Of a stretch of 7,272 nt of DNA, positions 5,661-7,272 are shown in pieces (position 1 is the first letter of the stretch; every line of letters starts with the position of its first letter). The DNA lies in NCBI GenBank assembly GCA_002308955.1, contig DBWJ01000087.1:1-7272 (forward strand), in the 5' to 3' direction. The DNA comes from Lachnoclostridium sp. UBA1241. GTDB taxonomy: Bacteria > Bacillota > Clostridia > Lachnospirales > Lachnospiraceae. The notes beneath the pieces are model-generated. The model saw only the letters and a program-made list of their open reading frames with translations, was not told where the DNA came from and searched no databases. The position numbers were made by a program, and so were the translations under genes.

Positions 5661-5796
5661 TCGCTCCTTCACCCCTCAAACCGAAGCACAAAAAAGAGAT
5701 TTTTTACGCCATGACGCACCCAAATGCAAAATTATATTACAGAACCTTCGTTGCTGAAAGAGAACTACAATTCATTAATCAGACAAGGCGTTCCCT
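5661..5796. other. Intergenic stretch with no recognisable gene
   Basis: This is the rest of the 336-bp gap between the XRE and lipoprotein starts. I see an A/T-only inverted repeat (AAAAAAGAGATTTTTT at 5691-5706) too weak to call a terminator, and a 37-codon open frame from an ATG at 5711 with no ribosome site and no recognisable similarity. No tRNA, riboswitch or further dyad is evident. Confidence 0.5.
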
Positions 5797-5825
5797 TTGC
5801 AAATTGATTACCAATACCGTATAAT
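5797..5825 (+). promoter_or_regulatory. Sigma-A promoter of the lipoprotein gene
   Basis: -35 TTGCAA (5797-5802), 17-bp spacer, -10 TATAAT (5820-5825, perfect). The expected start is near 5832, about 34 nt before the ATG, with AAGGAGA at 5851-5857 spaced eight bases from it. Confidence 0.8.
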
Positions 5826-5865
5826 TTGATTAGAATCCTTACAAATTGGAAAGGAGAACGTTGCT

Positions 5866-6774
5866 ATGAAAAAATATTTTACATACTGTCTAGTTTTGCT
5901 ATTTGTGTTTATTATGCTGACTGCTTGTGGCGACTCTAATACAGAAAAAGATGAGGGAAAAGCTAGAGGTGAAAGAGTAGTTACACAGGAAGCAACACAG
6001 CCACCGTCGGAAACGCCAACTCCAACATTTACACCTACTCCAACAGTTAGTCTTAGTCGCGATGTAGAAAACGAGGAAATGTCGCTTAAAATCTATGGTT
6101 GGGATTGCAAAGGCATCTTTACCGGCCATCTAAACGAGAATGGCTTGCCTGATGGATACGCCACATATAGCATTAATGAGCCTGTAGGAAGTTATAAAGG
6201 GTATTTTAAAAACGGCCTTCTCAATGGACGTGGAATTCTTTGCTTGACGGTTGACGGTCAATACTATGTTTTAGACGGAGAGTTTGATGAAGACATTTTC
6301 GTTCCTTCCTTTGCAGAAAGATACAATAGCATGGGACAGAGCGGCATGACATATTTCGGAACTTTTTCCGTGTCTCTCAAACAATTACTATTCATTAATG
6401 ACAACGAATCGTTATTCGTTAATGCTTCTGACGAGAAACTTAAGCAAATGCCCCTGAAGGAATTCTCTGCGAAAGGCTTTAAAAAATCTCGGGAGCAGGA
6501 TGAAATCGGTTTAATCAAGCTTCAACTGACTGCCTCACAGGCCTTTGAAGACCGAGTCGATGATTTTTGGGGTTACAAAGGATATATTACAGAAGTCCTG
6601 GCCTATGATAAAGGTTTGGAGAATTACTATACCATAACTCTTTTTGGAAGAACCGATGTTTGCGAGGGAGACAGTTTTGAAGTATATGCGCTTCCAATCG
6701 CCACATCATCCTTTGATAATGTTGGCGGTGGAAAAACAAATGTTATTGTTTTGCTCGCTTGCTCTATGAAGTGA
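5866..6774 (+). CDS. MORN-repeat surface lipoprotein
   Basis: A 302-aa protein with a type II signal peptide: MKKYF, a hydrophobic core and lipobox LTAC with lipidated Cys21, so it should be anchored on the outer face of the membrane. A charged stretch and a Pro/Thr-rich spacer (about 46-60, TPTPTFTPTPT) follow. Residues 81-143 hold two or three degenerate MORN-like repeats (KGIFTGHLNENGLPDGYATY; YKGYFKNGLLNGRGIL). The C-terminal part (about 220-300) contains WGYKGYITEV, EGDSFEVYALP and SSFDNVGGGKTNVIVL; it looks like a separate folded beta-rich domain that I cannot assign. The gene is single, with its own promoter and terminator, divergent from the small XRE gene. It uses visibly more AT-rich codons than the transport and glycosyltransferase genes, consistent with acquisition by transfer. 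Function is unknown; MORN repeats generally bind lipids or partner proteins. Confidence 0.85.
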   Translation: MKKYFTYCLVLLFVFIMLTACGDSNTEKDEGKARGERVVTQEATQPPSETPTPTFTPTPTVSLSRDVENEEMSLKIYGWDCKGIFTGHLNENGLPDGYATYSINEPVGSYKGYFKNGLLNGRGILCLTVDGQYYVLDGEFDEDIFVPSFAERYNSMGQSGMTYFGTFSVSLKQLLFINDNESLFVNASDEKLKQMPLKEFSAKGFKKSREQDEIGLIKLQLTASQAFEDRVDDFWGYKGYITEVLAYDKGLENYYTITLFGRTDVCEGDSFEVYALPIATSSFDNVGGGKTNVIVLLACSMK

Positions 6775-6809
6775 TTCTCAATTATCAGTTTAAAAATGTG
6801 TTACCATTC

Positions 6810-6839
6810 CTGCCGCAGGTTCGCCTGCGGCAGTTTTTT
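6810..6839 (+). terminator. Intrinsic terminator of the lipoprotein gene
   Basis: A perfect 10-bp stem CTGCCGCAGG / CCTGCGGCAG (6810-6819, 6824-6833) with a stable TTCG tetraloop and six T (6834-6839), 35 bp after the stop codon. Confidence 0.95.
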
Positions 6840-6913
6840 ACGAAAAAGAGTCTCAACAGAAACCATAATCATGAAAAAAGTATCAATTCTCGTAGATTTT
6901 ATGGCCGATGTAA

Positions 6914-7117
6914 CACAGTAGGTTCCTTGACGGAAACAAGCGCGCAGCCGTAATCTTTGCGAATCACTATCTGATTTCCCAAGGCGGCGGTCTTCTGATC
7001 ATTCCGGAAGCTTCCGTATCGGAATTCAAAAAGCTTCTGATCCTTTATTACGAGGACCGGGACTCCGGAGAAATCATGCGGTTTTTCAAAGATAACTGTA
7101 TACTTCGCCTGAATTGA
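6914..7117 (+). pseudogene. 3' remnant of a Fic-family gene, 5' end lost
   Basis: The frame reads SRFLDGNKRAAVIFANHYLI and on through LLIIPEAS, FKKLLILYYEDRDSGEIMRF and a FFKDNCI tail to TGA at 7115-7117. DGNKR is the nucleotide-binding signature of the Fic fold (Fx[DE]GN[KG]R), and the following helices with a terminal DNC are what I expect of the C-terminal end of a Bacillota Fic protein. Fic enzymes usually transfer AMP to a target hydroxyl. Only about 65 codons remain: an in-frame TAA lies at 6911-6913, there is no start codon or ribosome site, and the bulk of the Fic domain upstream is absent, replaced by AT-rich DNA. The reading frame that remains has no stop or frameshift, so the loss may be recent. 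A reverse-strand open frame over the same bases is its antisense shadow. Confidence 0.75.
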
Positions 7118-7118
7118 G

Positions 7119-7144
7119 ATAGTCCCCCCCACTTGGGGGACTAT
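7119..7144. terminator. Hairpin between the Fic remnant and the convergent gene
   Basis: ATAGTCCCCC (7119-7128) and GGGGGACTAT (7135-7144) form a perfect 10-bp stem with a 6-nt loop. It starts right after the Fic stop and contains the stop codon of the minus-strand gene. The trailing T-run is only three bases on the + strand and absent on the minus strand, so termination would be weak or factor-assisted. Confidence 0.5.
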
Positions 7145-7272
7145 TTCGTGGTCGCCTTCACCGCCCCCAGGCAATGGATCCGAACCACTCTGTTCCCGTC
7201 CGTCTCCGCCATCTCCCGAAGCTTATTAAGATACGGCTTTACGAAGTCCGGCCGGCGCTTGCCGAGGACGCG
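7141..7272 (-). CDS. C-terminal end of a HEAT-like repeat protein (partial)
   Basis: The minus strand is open from the window edge to TAG at 7141-7143: 43 residues beginning RVLGKRRPDFVKPYLNKLRE and ending RIHCLGAVKATTK. The pattern of two amphipathic helices, with RRPDFVKPYLNKL, then RVVRIHCLGAVKA, resembles a terminal HEAT/ARM-like repeat, as in alkylation-repeat or HEAT-repeat proteins of Bacillota. The codon use is GC-rich, like the glycosyltransferase region. The N-terminal part lies outside the window, so the family is provisional. Confidence 0.55.
   Translation of the reverse strand, partial: RVLGKRRPDFVKPYLNKLREMAETDGNRVVRIHCLGAVKATTK

Noticed and set aside
5618..5824. 68-codon + frame beginning with a Leu-rich hydrophobic stretch
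   Set aside because: Its start would be TTG with no ribosome site, and the Leu-rich part is simply the 24-bp tandem repeat read as codons; it also runs into the lipoprotein promoter.
36..6833. Shared GCCGCAGG/CCTGCGGC stems in the two terminators as a dispersed repeat
   Set aside because: Only eight or nine bases match, loops and flanks differ, and GC-rich terminator stems often converge on such sequences.
6899..7174. 91-codon minus frame over the Fic remnant
   Set aside because: The opposite strand carries the recognisable DGNKR sequence and the minus frame has no family features; it is a shadow.

Overview
The window looks like chromosomal DNA of a moderately GC-rich Bacillota (Firmicutes), most likely a gut or rumen Clostridia/Lachnospiraceae-type organism. 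The basis is the protein flavour (membrane-anchored XRE regulator, GT8 glycosyltransferase, PlsC-like acyltransferase with a YPEQ motif, EamA transporter, orphan AbiEi-type regulator), strong AGGAGG-type ribosome sites and sigma-A promoters. This is inference; there is no rRNA or marker gene.

Layout. Positions 1-65 hold the probable end of an upstream + gene and a bidirectional terminator. Positions 73-732 carry a minus-strand XRE regulator with four membrane segments; its promoter sits so close to the ATG that the mRNA is probably leaderless. Positions 885-2634 are a + strand, translationally coupled pair: a GT8 glycosyltransferase and a PlsC-type acyltransferase, suggestive of cell-envelope glycolipid or glycan work. 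Converging on this pair, with an 11-bp tail-to-tail overlap, is a minus-strand coupled pair (4517-2624): an EamA-family permease followed by an SGNH/GDSL esterase. Upstream of the permease lie two near-identical dyads plus a half-site in an exact 32-bp period, an operator array.

From about 4620 to 6910 the DNA is more AT-rich and accessory in look: an orphan AbiEi-like regulator with a textbook promoter and a long dyad over its start site, a 67-aa XRE protein with paired palindromic operators around its promoter, a perfect 24-bp tandem duplication, and a divergently transcribed MORN-repeat lipoprotein closed by a strong terminator. At about 6914-6920 composition switches abruptly into the 3' part of a Fic-family gene that has lost its 5' portion. 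The window ends in the C-terminal tail of a minus-strand HEAT-like protein.

How it fits together: two envelope-directed gene pairs share one 3' end, and next to them is a small accessory island of DNA-binding proteins, each sitting behind its own palindromic sites, plus one surface lipoprotein. I see no AbiEii toxin, transposase, integrase, tRNA or CRISPR array. The most interesting material is regulatory: the 32-bp phased operator, the AbiEi dyad, the paired XRE operators and the leaderless promoter.
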